From: Ochrobactrum vermis | Lineage (GTDB): Bacteria; Pseudomonadota; Alphaproteobacteria; Rhizobiales; Rhizobiaceae | Direction of reading: 5' to 3' | NCBI RefSeq assembly: GCF_002975205.1 | Contig: NZ_PCOC01000002.1 | Coordinates: 1,131,001 to 1,195,000 of the forward strand | Length of the DNA: 64,000 nt | Part shown: one piece after another, positions 1 to 7,291 of the stretch | Numbering within the stretch: the first letter of the stretch is position 1 | Layout of the letters: each line of letters begins with the position of its first letter | The notes under the pieces: model-generated | Database searches by the model: none | What the model saw: only the letters and a program-made list of their open reading frames with translations | Told to the model about the DNA's origin: nothing | Translations under genes and position numbers: made by a program

Positions 1-578
1 AAGTTGTGATTGGGCAATTTGATCAGCAGCTCTTGCAGGGGGCGCTTTTTGAAAGTTCATTATTGGAAGAAATCAACGACTTCAGGAGTGCTACAAAATT
101 CTCGTGCAAAGAGTCTCTGCCAATATGTCATATGATCTGGGAGGAAATCTGCCAGCGGAGTGGGCAAGGCGGACCTTACTTAGATGCTCTCGGCTTAGTT
201 CTAAGCCACACGATAGCTCGCAGCCTGTTGAATGATAGGGCTTTAATCGACAGCAAGGGCGGGCTTAGCGCAATAGACTGTCACCAGATCGAAACATATC
301 TCAACCAGAACTTTCACAAGCCTCTTTCAGTTCCTGATATGGCTGAGATGCTAGGAATTTCGGCAGGGCATTTTTCTACGTGTTTTAGAATTAGTTTTGG
401 GCAGACGCCTCACCAGTATCTGATGGGATTGAGGCTTGATGAGGCTGAGCGGTGTCTCAGAAAAACATCTATGACGATTAGCGAGATTGCGCGCCATTTG
501 AATTTTTCCAGCCAAAGTCATCTAACGACCGCTTTACGGAAATATCGACACGCAACCCCTGGGGAATTACGCAGGTAG
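1..578 (+). CDS. AraC-family transcriptional regulator, 5' end outside the window
   Basis: The reading frame is open from the window edge, so the N-terminus is probably missing; the first possible start here is GTG at 6. The last ~95 residues form a typical AraC/XylS DNA-binding domain with two helix-turn-helix units (one around LSVPDMAEMLGIS, one around MTISEIARHLNFSS), ending in the usual PGELRR-like tail. The upstream part would be the effector-binding or dimerisation region, which I cannot assign. The target and ligand are unknown. An IS5-family element begins about 40 bp after the stop, so whatever originally followed this gene has been separated from it. Confidence 0.85.
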   Translation, partial: VVIGQFDQQLLQGALFESSLLEEINDFRSATKFSCKESLPICHMIWEEICQRSGQGGPYLDALGLVLSHTIARSLLNDRALIDSKGGLSAIDCHQIETYLNQNFHKPLSVPDMAEMLGISAGHFSTCFRISFGQTPHQYLMGLRLDEAERCLRKTSMTISEIARHLNFSSQSHLTTALRKYRHATPGELRR

Positions 579-612
579 ATCTTTAAAGAAGAGTTTGTCA
601 GAAAAGACCTAC

Positions 613-1070
613 TTAGGCCGTGTGGACGGATTTGATTAAGATGAAAGCAGAAGCGATTGCGACGATGGATCGGAAGTTTCTTGCTGTTTTCTCGCAGCGT
701 AATGCGACACGTTTGAACCGTTTGAGCTTCCCCATCATTTGTTCGATACGTGCGCGACCTCGATAAAGCGCCGTGGCAAAATGCTTCGGAATATTACGCC
801 TGTTTGATCTGTAGGGGATCACAGGGATAGCGCCAGCCTTTCGCGCAATCTCTCGATTAACGTCGCTATCATAGCCTTTGTCAGCAATGATAGCGCGGTG
901 CCTGACTTGAGGGCCCGTGTCCATGAGGCTTTCAAACTGTTTGCTATCGGAGGCTTCGCCTCCGGTCAGTTCAAAGCCAAGGGGCTGACCATTTCGGTCG
1001 GTTTTCAGATGGATTTTGGTTCCGAACCCTCCACGAGACCGGCCGAGCGCTTGACCTTCCTGCCCCCTTT
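613..1070 (-). CDS. IS5-family transposase, ORF B (frameshift product)
   Basis: This is the C-terminal half of the transposase, read in the -1 frame from about 1070. It contains the second catalytic region (IIADKGYDSD) and the third (Y-x2-R-x3-E style, seen as YRGRARIEQMMGKLKRF), which is the IS5-family signature. It is probably not translated on its own; the expected product is an ORF A-ORF B fusion of about 265 residues. Its stop codon TAA (613-615) uses the flanking TA target dinucleotide, so the last sense codon is in the inverted repeat and the stop lies just outside the element. Confidence 0.8.
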
Positions 1071-1490
1071 AGCGCCTGCTGCAGATACATGGGCGCGAAT
1101 GACGGTGCTGTCGAACATAGCGATAAGATGAGCGCTTTCATCAAGCCCAGCCAAAATGGAAAAATAGTCCTCGAAAACACCTGCTTTACCTAAACGGTCA
1201 AAACGCTTCCATACGCTGTTCCAGTTACCAAACCGCTCAGGCAAAGCCCGCCATGAGATGTTGTGAAGGGTGAAATAATGCAACGCCTCAAGGAATAGGC
1301 GGTCATTTTTAGCTTTCGCGCCAACGGCTGGCAGACAAGTCCGAAAAACCTCAAGTGCCAGTTCATAGTCATTTTCTGTCATCTTGGTGCACATTACTGA
1401 CCTCCAAATCACGTCAGCAATATGTGAATCACGTCGAGAGAAAGTCTGGAACCGGAAAACTTATACCTGAGTCAATTCGTCCACACGGCG
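616..1490 (-). mobile_element. IS5-family (IS427-like) insertion sequence
   Basis: Near-identical terminal inverted repeats bracket the element. GCCGTGTGGACG begins at 617, and its complement CGTCCACACGGC ends at 1489. A TA dinucleotide flanks each side (614-615 and 1491-1492), consistent with a 2-bp target duplication. Two overlapping minus-strand frames encode a DDE transposase joined by a -1 frameshift, which is typical of the IS427 group. Both frames are otherwise undamaged, so the copy may be active. The exact outer base is uncertain because the outermost G at each end does not pair. Confidence 0.85.
1005..1412 (-). CDS. IS5-family transposase, ORF A
   Basis: This 135-residue frame holds the N-terminal helix-turn-helix and the first catalytic Asp region of an IS427-like transposase. 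Recognisable stretches are the WRALPERFGNW motif and the DSTVIRAHVSAAGAKGG motif, which carries the first D of the DDE triad. At the AAAGGGGGC slip region (plus-strand 1062-1070) the ribosome is expected to move back one base into the ORF B frame, which then reads QALGRSRGGFGTKIHLK, a family hallmark. Without the shift the protein ends a few codons later. The start could be the first Met or the inner MTENDYE Met. Confidence 0.85.
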   Translation of the reverse strand: MIWRSVMCTKMTENDYELALEVFRTCLPAVGAKAKNDRLFLEALHYFTLHNISWRALPERFGNWNSVWKRFDRLGKAGVFEDYFSILAGLDESAHLIAMFDSTVIRAHVSAAGAKGGRKVKRSAGLVEGSEPKSI

Positions 1491-1544
1491 TAGCCATTGC
1501 ACTGCTTTGGTGATGGCAATTTAGTGCTGCTTAAAAATTCATGG

Positions 1545-1847
1545 TCACCTTTGCGTATCTGTCGACTTTCGCTTCAGCCATTTGCGCCAGATATGAATCT
1601 CACTTTTGCGACGCCAGCGACGGACGCGATGAGAATCATGTGAAAGGACGATTAGTCCGAGTGGGAGCATCCAGAAACCGAGAATCGGAAGAAAGCCAAG
1701 TGAGCCGCCGACTAGGAGTGTGCCGCCAAGTGTGCGGCGCATCATGACAGATTGCGGCATTGGTATTCGTCGACCAAGAATCACAATGGTTTTTTTTCGG
1801 GTTGTTTCGGCGTATTGATCATTCACAGGCGGATCTCTTCGGCTCAT
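1545..1847 (-). CDS. small membrane protein, PGPGW-like
   Basis: A 100-residue protein with a hydrophobic core (LGGTLLVGGSLGFLPILGFW followed by MLPLGLIVLS) and a strongly basic C-terminal tail (VRRWRRK...WRKWLKRK). The layout, a Gly-rich hairpin of two short membrane segments followed by Arg/Trp-rich cytoplasmic sequence, resembles the small PGPGW-type membrane proteins common in rhizobia, whose function is unknown. The start is ATG at 1847, with no strong ribosome-binding site, and an inner Met (MRRTLGG) is an alternative. It stands alone between the IS5 element and tRNA-Asn. Confidence 0.6.
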   Translation of the reverse strand: MSRRDPPVNDQYAETTRKKTIVILGRRIPMPQSVMMRRTLGGTLLVGGSLGFLPILGFWMLPLGLIVLSHDSHRVRRWRRKSEIHIWRKWLKRKSTDTQR

Positions 1848-1994
1848 ATGTTACAATTCACAGGAGGAAAACGTCCCAGAGAATATAGGGTTTCGAGGGC
1901 ATAATGCAAAAAGATGAAAAAAAATGGATTTAGCCCTTTGCAAACGTGAAATCCTTTTGCTATACGCCACATCGCTGACGCAACGAGCACCTGT

Positions 1995-2069
1995 TCCCCG
2001 GTAGCTCAGTGGTAGAGCAACCGGCTGTTAACCGGTTGGTCGCTGGTTCGAATCCGGCCCGGGGAGCCA
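1995..2069 (+). tRNA. tRNA-Asn (GTT)
   Basis: A complete cloverleaf: the acceptor arm TCCCCGG pairs with CCGGGGA, the anticodon loop CTGTTAA gives GTT, the T-arm GGTTCGAATCC is normal, and CCA is encoded. It is the integration site of the 20-kb element. The part from 2019 onward, covering the anticodon stem to the 3' end, is repeated at 22016-22068. The functional gene therefore now has a 3' half supplied by the element. Confidence 0.97.
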
Positions 2070-2071
2070 CT
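2019..2071 (+). repeat. attL: left 53-bp direct repeat
   Basis: This covers the 3' part of tRNA-Asn from the anticodon stem through CCA plus two further bases (CT). It is identical to 22016-22068, at a constant offset of 19,997. The crossover lies somewhere inside it, most likely around the anticodon stem-loop, as is usual for tRNA-targeting tyrosine recombinases. Confidence 0.95.
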
Positions 2072-2138
2072 GCTTTCTTAATGAAAACAGTAGCTTACAA
2101 GAAAAGAAAATCCGTAAAGATTTAGATTTGAAGTTTCA

Positions 2139-2159
2139 GGGCAACATCTGGGGCAACAT
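2139..2159 (+). repeat. paired GGGCAACAT motif, probable integrase arm site (left)
   Basis: Two GGGCAACAT units lie in direct orientation, 12 bp apart, 68 bp inside attL. The same paired motif is found just inside attR at 21873-21893. Matching repeats at both inner flanks of an integrated element are what arm-type binding sites for the integrase N-terminal domain look like. The assignment is inferred from position only. Confidence 0.5.
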
Positions 2160-2169
2160 GTGCATGTTT

Positions 2170-2406
2170 TCATTTCTGCTTGTCGTTTGCCATTTCTTTT
2201 AAGACCACATCAAATTTTCGAATCGATTCTTCGAGCTTTATCATGCCTTCGTTCAACACCGCTGTTGTAGCGTCGGCGGCAGGATCATTCACCAAAGTGT
2301 CTGCAATGATCGAAGCACCCGCGAGCAGATGACGTGATGCTGTCAATGCGTCGAAAGCTTCGATGAGCTGTCTGGAGTTTACAGTCGCAAGATTTGAACT
2401 GGTCAT
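2170..2406 (-). CDS. small hypothetical protein
   Basis: A 78-residue, predicted all-helical acidic protein that I do not recognise. Its start overlaps the stop of the upstream 74-residue gene by the ATGA arrangement (2403-2406), so the two are almost certainly translated together. A weak resemblance in size and helical make-up to the 74- and 85-residue proteins of this element suggests small phage accessory proteins, but no function can be assigned. Confidence 0.6.
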   Translation of the reverse strand: MTSSNLATVNSRQLIEAFDALTASRHLLAGASIIADTLVNDPAADATTAVLNEGMIKLEESIRKFDVVLKEMANDKQK

Positions 2407-2627
2407 TTCTTCGATTCCTTCCGAACGGCGTCAATTAGTTGTTCGACTTTTTTGAGATGCCTCTTTGCTATGTGCGCTACCGTTGTGAGCGCGTTGGTTT
2501 GCTCTGCATCCTCGATTTGGGGTGCCATCATGAGAATCGCATCCAGCAAAAAAATGGCTTCATCATTCTCATTCAAGATGTCTTGGTATTTCACTTCGGC
2601 AGCTATCGGTGCGGTTTCCATTGTCAT
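2403..2627 (-). CDS. small hypothetical protein, first gene of a two-gene operon
   Basis: A 74-residue, helical protein with a Lys-rich C-terminus (HIAKRHLKKVEQLIDAVRKESKK). It is transcribed away from the XRE-type regulator gene at 2737, across a shared 110-bp control region containing an inverted repeat. It is not recognised. METAPIAAEV (Met at 2621) is an alternative start. It is likely controlled by the divergent regulator. Confidence 0.6.
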   Translation of the reverse strand: MTMETAPIAAEVKYQDILNENDEAIFLLDAILMMAPQIEDAEQTNALTTVAHIAKRHLKKVEQLIDAVRKESKK

Positions 2628-2690
2628 TCCTGTCGTTAAGAAACTGGTAACTGTGTTTCATAAACATATTCGACAAATGTTTGTTGTCAA

Positions 2691-2721
2691 TATAATTCTG
2701 TATCTAGTACATAGAATTATA
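2691..2721. promoter_or_regulatory. inverted-repeat operator in front of the XRE gene
   Basis: TATAATTCT (2691-2699) is followed 13 bases later by its exact complement AGAATTATA (2713-2721). The left arm includes a consensus -10 hexamer TATAAT. The site is 16 bp before the regulator's ATG at 2737, so a bound repressor would block its own promoter. The regulator-operator link is inferred from position. Confidence 0.5.
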
Positions 2722-2736
2722 GAGACGAGGACTGAT

Positions 2737-2979
2737 ATGCTGACAATAGGTAATCAATTGAAAGCGGCGCGCGCGCTCATTGGCGTCGAGCAAAAAGAAA
2801 TAGCCGATGCTGCGGGAGTGCACGTGAACACTATTCGGAGCATGGAAGCGTCAGGGCTTGAACCGATCGCTGGCCGATCACAGAATGTTCAAGCCGTTCA
2901 AAGGGCGCTTGAACAGAAGGGAATCGAGTTCCTAAATCATGGGAAGCCGGGTGTTCGAATTATTGGAGGCAACGACTGA
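2737..2979 (+). CDS. XRE-family helix-turn-helix regulator
   Basis: An 80-residue protein. Residues 4-60 form a Cro/CI-type helix-turn-helix (QLKAARALIGVEQKEIADAA, then GVHVNTIRSMEA), followed by a short tail. The ATG at 2737 is chosen because it follows a GACGAGG ribosome-binding site at the right distance and because the domain begins there; the longer upstream frame is non-coding. Its size and position next to a divergent operon fit a small repressor controlling maintenance of the element. The stop overlaps the next gene (TGATG at 2977-2981). Confidence 0.8.
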   Translation: MLTIGNQLKAARALIGVEQKEIADAAGVHVNTIRSMEASGLEPIAGRSQNVQAVQRALEQKGIEFLNHGKPGVRIIGGND

Positions 2980-3248
2980 TGGCTGAAAGTGAAACTTCAT
3001 GTCGTTTACGTCTTCAAGCCACCGAATTTTGGCTTGATAGAATGGCTGAACTATCGCAGGTCGGTCGCCCAATTACGGCAAGTGATATTGAGACATGGCT
3101 GGACATATTAAGGAACGGTGAAGCTGCTGATTATTATACCGAGAACGGCAAAGTAAACCCTGCTCTCTTTGATGAAGACAACAGGATTCGATATCCCGTT
3201 TATGAAAGTGTTGCTCTTAGAATTCTCGATATTCTAAGACCCGCTTAA
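2979..3248 (+). CDS. hypothetical protein, coupled to the XRE regulator
   Basis: An 89-residue soluble protein that I do not recognise. It starts within the stop of the regulator gene (TGATG), so the two are translated together. The sequence looks globular (LQATEFWLDRMAEL near the start, RIRYPVYESVALRILDI near the end), with no membrane segment or motif. It overlaps the convergent excisionase-like gene by four bases at 3245-3248. Co-transcription with a repressor suggests a role in regulation or immunity, as a guess only. Confidence 0.6.
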   Translation: MAESETSCRLRLQATEFWLDRMAELSQVGRPITASDIETWLDILRNGEAADYYTENGKVNPALFDEDNRIRYPVYESVALRILDILRPA

Positions 3249-3481
3249 TCCCAATTTTCTTCGCCATCCGGTGGGGAATATCGGGGATCCTTTCCCGATG
3301 TAAGATGACGCCTATCGAAGAAAGCCTTTACAGCAGGCCAGTACCGCAGATCGTTAAAGAGCGGTTCTTTAGGAGGAAAGGCGTCACGCTCGAGCACAAT
3401 CACGGTTGACTTAAACGCTGCTGCGGAGATGCCTAACGATCTCGCGATCTCAATGTCACTGACGAATAGCTTTTCAACCAT
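3245..3481 (-). CDS. small DNA-binding (excisionase-like) protein
   Basis: About 78 residues from ATG 3481, or 93 from GTG 3526. The core (VSDIEIARSLGISAAAFKSTVIVLE, then FPPKEPLFNDLRYWPAVKAFFDRR) has the MerR/AlpA-like winged-helix pattern: a helix-turn-helix, a Pro-rich wing, then a closing helix with W. I prefer the later start because the GTG lies inside the first of three TTGCAC decamer repeats and lacks a ribosome-binding site. It could be an excisionase or a regulator. It is one of three small proteins of this type in the element. Confidence 0.55.
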   Translation of the reverse strand: MVEKLFVSDIEIARSLGISAAAFKSTVIVLERDAFPPKEPLFNDLRYWPAVKAFFDRRHLTSGKDPRYSPPDGEENWD

Positions 3482-3520
3482 CTTGCCGAAGCCTTTTGTT
3501 GCTGTAATTAGCGATGAAAA

Positions 3521-3550
3521 TTGCACAGATTTGCACGCATTTGCACACTT
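3521..3550. repeat. three tandem TTGCAC decamers
   Basis: TTGCACAGAT, TTGCACGCAT and TTGCACACTT follow each other with an exact 10-bp period, placing identical hexamers on one face of the helix. They lie directly upstream of the small DNA-binding gene ending at 3245. They are likely cooperative binding sites for that protein or another element-encoded regulator. Confidence 0.55.
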
Positions 3551-3668
3551 TTAGACAGGCGCGAATGAAATTAATTTCAAATATTTCGGAGCGGAAATGT
3601 TACAACATGGTACGCATCGATACAGCTTGTGACAGCAAAAGGGCGCCCGGACGAGGGCACTTCATAAC

Positions 3669-3860
3669 TTAGGCAGCTTGCTGGCGTCTTGTCTCTTCCC
3701 AAGGCAGAATTTCTGATTTGAGAAAATATTTGCGCCGTTTGATTTCGACGGGACGCGGAAATGCCGACTCTTTGTCAGCCATCCAATGCTTTAACGCCAT
3801 TACGCTGACGCCATAGCGATCAATCACTCGACGTGCCGTGAAAAACGCACCCATCGTCAT
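3669..3860 (-). CDS. AlpA-like DNA-binding protein
   Basis: A 63-residue protein with the AlpA/MerR-type winged-helix layout: FTARRVIDRYGVSVMALKHWM is the helix-turn-helix, and FPRPVEIKRRKYFLKSEILPWEE is the wing and final helix with the usual Trp. Such proteins act as transcriptional activators or excisionases in phages and satellites. A GGGAAA ribosome-binding site precedes the ATG at 3860. It lies 71 bp downstream of the giant ejection-protein genes on the same strand. The gene next to the integrase (20126-20320) is a second member of the family. Confidence 0.65.
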   Translation of the reverse strand: MTMGAFFTARRVIDRYGVSVMALKHWMADKESAFPRPVEIKRRKYFLKSEILPWEETRRQQAA

Positions 3861-3931
3861 TGTCAGTTTCCCGATGATGCCATTCTAAAATCCCAATAAC
3901 GCCCGGAGCCCAGTTTTCGAAACGTGGTGCA

Positions 3932-6900
3932 TCACTGTTCTCCAACTTGATCGAGAAGGCGGCGGAAATAGAAGAGGTTCTGAAACGGCATGACGCGGCG
4001 TAGACGGCGAGTGTCTGCATCAGACCAATCACCCGTTGACGCATTAGTGCCTGCGCGTATTAACCCTTCGAGCTTATTGGCAGTGGGTCCGAGAAGAATG
4101 CCAAGCTTCTCCTGACTTTGATAACGAGATAGTGGCTCGTTTGCACCGATCATTCGGAATGCGTCGTATTGGCCGCCCGTCCATTTGGAGGAAATCGCGT
4201 TCATGGTTTCCAGCCAGCCGAGAACACCGGACCGCGAAACGCCCTGTTTTACCCAATTGGCAGTGCTGTTCGGATTTTCTTTGCCAGCGGCGAGGTTATA
4301 AGCGGCCTCACCCATCATACCGAGACCAATAGCGGCGATCATGCCTTGAAGGGCCTGTACATCCCGCGTCTGCATTCCACGGAACAGTAGGCGCTCTGTC
4401 GCTGACTGCACGAAAGTTTTATATTGCAAGATCAGCGCAGCTGCTGGGTTGCGGCTCTGGAGGAGTAGCTTTTCCTGTCCAGGCGTAATGATCATCATGT
4501 CGATGTCGCGGCCCAAAGCACCCTCGAAAGCGTCCCGCGCACCTATATCGGTCCAATTGCCGGTATTTGTAACGCGGACTCCGTCGATTACGTTGGAGCC
4601 GCCTTCGGTCTCCAATTCTTTCCAGATACGAGCGGCCATATGTGCATCAATGCCGGATTCTGCCAGCTTACGCACTTGGCCTTTCTTCGCAGAACCTTTG
4701 ACTATGGCTTCGACTGCATTCGACATTTCATTCATCGAGACCATGCCCGCGCCCCACTTACCAAAATCGGTCCATGGGGTCAGAAGGTTGGTAAGGAAGA
4801 ATTTGTTCGAGACTTGATCAATGGCGCGTTCGAAACGCGATGTCGGCTTATACATTTCCATGAAGTCGTTAAAGCTTCCGGCACGCATCTGAAGGTACGT
4901 TTCTGAAGCAAGGCCGAGCGCCTTCAACTCCTGTCTAGCACCATTGGCAGCCTTGCGCATTTCCGGCGATGACATCATGCGCATCATTGGTGCCCACTGA
5001 TATTTGAAAGCGCTCGCGAATCCGTAATGCCAGATAGAACCCGCTACGTCAGGAATTGAAGCCAAAGTAACGCCGCCAAGATCAGCGGTCATATTGGCCT
5101 TGCCAACGGTTCCAACTATTTGGCCAGCACGGCGCATGCGAGGATCTGATGAAAAGCCGTAGGTTCCACGCACACGGTCGCGAATAGCGGCCAAATCGGT
5201 GACAGCAGCATCATACTGCTTTTTAAGCTGCGCGCGTTCCTTTTCGGTTTTGGCTCTACTTGAGAGGGCGTCATGCTCTTCTCGCAGCTTGCGAAAGGCT
5301 TCCAGCATGTCAACGTCCCCGAATTTCTCAGTGAGAAGAACGTCAGGCACAACAGTGTTCAAATAAGCATTGATCGATTCCTCAATGTCGGTGTTGAGGA
5401 AATCACGCACCATATTATCAGGAATCATGAATTCGCGGGAAGCGAGAGGGCCACGCGCACTCTGATCAGTCGGGACACCGGTACCGATCGATGCGTCATC
5501 ATAAGGAATACGACCATCTGGATTTCCGATAATTCGGTCAACGATCTGGGAAGAACGGCTTTGAAGATCGGCTACGGTCTTTTCCTGATCTGAAGCGATG
5601 ATGCGCCTGATAGCGCGCGTCGTGGCATTGTCAGCACCGGTCAGGCGCGGCGCATCGGGTTGGCGAGCAGATACAGCCGTATCTCGCGCTTTCATCGCGG
5701 AAATCGCTTCGTTGGCGCTTTTGCCCTTCCACTCTTTCAGAGCATCCTCAATTTGCTGCCACTGCTGCGCTTCTCGCTGTTTGACAGCAATCATACCATC
5801 CGTGTCGCCTTTTGCCTGCTTATAAAGCTTTGCAATTTCGGTCTGGGTATCATCAAGTTCTTTCGACAATCCTTCAAGCTTGGTCTTCAATCCAGCCTTG
5901 CGGGTTTGCTCGCTCGACAGCCATTGTGTGAAACGTTCAACCGCAACAGGACGCTGTGCAATCAGTTTTTCCTTGTTCCAAAGCCGAGACATATAGCTCG
6001 CGGCGGTGCCGGGATCGACATCTTCAGGCAAAAGACCGGCTTTGATCGCCCGATCCTTCCAAGGATCGAGAACATTCTTTCGCAGAAATTGGGCTGCTTC
6101 CGCCACTTCAGGAACTTCATGCATGTCGCCATTGCGCAAAGCATCGTCGATCATGCTTTTGAATTCGGTATAACTGGCTTTGTCGCGCGGCCTGCCAAGC
6201 GCATCTGAGATATGCGTGGCCTGACGTTGCAGGATATTCGGGTCTTGCGCACCAAACCGATAGCGCGTGAATGTGTCCTCAAGCTTGTCTACGATTGCGA
6301 CTTTGGACTGCCCGATCTGATTCCGGGCCAGTCTATCAAGCGAGGGGCCTTGGGTGGTAGCAATGCCCTCAAGGTTTTCTTTGAAGATGTAGGGCGTTTC
6401 GGCAAGGTCAGCGGTCGCGCGCCGGGCGGACACAAATGGAGAATTAAAAAGCCTGCGTGTGGGGGACAACTTCGCAGTGATGTCCAGATTGGGGATTTTG
6501 TCTTTAATTCCATCAGGCACGACTGAGCGAATAACGTCTGTTGCGATATCCGCAGGCGTGCGGACCAGCTCTAACTGACGGGTATCGGTCGCAGCCGCGC
6601 CAGCGGACTTAGGGAATGACAAAACATCGTTCCCCCAGTCCACGCGATCTTGATGCAGTTTCGTTTCCAACGATTTCCGTTCGACCCGCGAAAGGAGAGC
6701 ACCAGCGCCTGCACCAAGAATGCCTGCGAGAATGGTTCCCGTGCCGATGCCGGTAGCGACATCGCCAACATTATAATCTGGCGTGGTCGCATACATCGCA
6801 GCTTCACCGATGGCAGCGCTTGCGCCGCCTGCAATTGCGGTATCTGCCCCAAGCCTGAGGGCGGTTTGACCTGACTGCAAACCAGAAAAGAATTTGCCTA

Positions 6901-7291
6901 TCGGCATAAAAATGGTGGGATCGACTAAGCCAGCACCTACAGCGGCGGCCGTGCCGAATGTACCGGATCTTGCAAACGTTTCACGCGCTTGTTCATCCTG
7001 ATCCCACTCGTACATGATCGCCTGAGTTTCAGCGGCATTGTACGAATGTGCGAACCGCGCTGGATCAGATGCATATTTCGTATCCTTGATCATATCCCAA
7101 GGGTTGTGTTCAGGGTCCAACGTGGCCCCGATACCTCGATCATAAGCATACCGCGCAACACGATAAGGCCAGTTGAAAAGCGTGAATGCCGAACCGATGG
7201 CTTCGCCAGTGGTTGCAGGGGGCGCTTCGGGGGCTGATTGCTGTGGCTCTGTCGGTGTGAATCCGACTTTCTTATCTGAAACGACGATCAT
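3932..7291 (-). CDS. very large phage internal virion/ejection protein
   Basis: 1119 residues. The composition is typical of podovirus internal virion proteins that form a conduit through the envelope. There are Gly/Ala-rich hydrophobic stretches at about residues 120-200, a long charged coiled-coil region around 450-560, a further hydrophobic segment near 1000 (MIAAIGLGMMGEAAYNLAAG), and a C-terminus ending RRVMPFQNLFYFRRLLDQV, which resembles the ends of such proteins. It overlaps the upstream peptidase-containing protein by ATGA, so the two are made together. No enzymatic motif is seen. The assignment rests on composition, size and context. Confidence 0.6.
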   Translation of the reverse strand: MIVVSDKKVGFTPTEPQQSAPEAPPATTGEAIGSAFTLFNWPYRVARYAYDRGIGATLDPEHNPWDMIKDTKYASDPARFAHSYNAAETQAIMYEWDQDEQARETFARSGTFGTAAAVGAGLVDPTIFMPIGKFFSGLQSGQTALRLGADTAIAGGASAAIGEAAMYATTPDYNVGDVATGIGTGTILAGILGAGAGALLSRVERKSLETKLHQDRVDWGNDVLSFPKSAGAAATDTRQLELVRTPADIATDVIRSVVPDGIKDKIPNLDITAKLSPTRRLFNSPFVSARRATADLAETPYIFKENLEGIATTQGPSLDRLARNQIGQSKVAIVDKLEDTFTRYRFGAQDPNILQRQATHISDALGRPRDKASYTEFKSMIDDALRNGDMHEVPEVAEAAQFLRKNVLDPWKDRAIKAGLLPEDVDPGTAASYMSRLWNKEKLIAQRPVAVERFTQWLSSEQTRKAGLKTKLEGLSKELDDTQTEIAKLYKQAKGDTDGMIAVKQREAQQWQQIEDALKEWKGKSANEAISAMKARDTAVSARQPDAPRLTGADNATTRAIRRIIASDQEKTVADLQSRSSQIVDRIIGNPDGRIPYDDASIGTGVPTDQSARGPLASREFMIPDNMVRDFLNTDIEESINAYLNTVVPDVLLTEKFGDVDMLEAFRKLREEHDALSSRAKTEKERAQLKKQYDAAVTDLAAIRDRVRGTYGFSSDPRMRRAGQIVGTVGKANMTADLGGVTLASIPDVAGSIWHYGFASAFKYQWAPMMRMMSSPEMRKAANGARQELKALGLASETYLQMRAGSFNDFMEMYKPTSRFERAIDQVSNKFFLTNLLTPWTDFGKWGAGMVSMNEMSNAVEAIVKGSAKKGQVRKLAESGIDAHMAARIWKELETEGGSNVIDGVRVTNTGNWTDIGARDAFEGALGRDIDMMIITPGQEKLLLQSRNPAAALILQYKTFVQSATERLLFRGMQTRDVQALQGMIAAIGLGMMGEAAYNLAAGKENPNSTANWVKQGVSRSGVLGWLETMNAISSKWTGGQYDAFRMIGANEPLSRYQSQEKLGILLGPTANKLEGLIRAGTNASTGDWSDADTRRLRRVMPFQNLFYFRRLLDQVGEQ

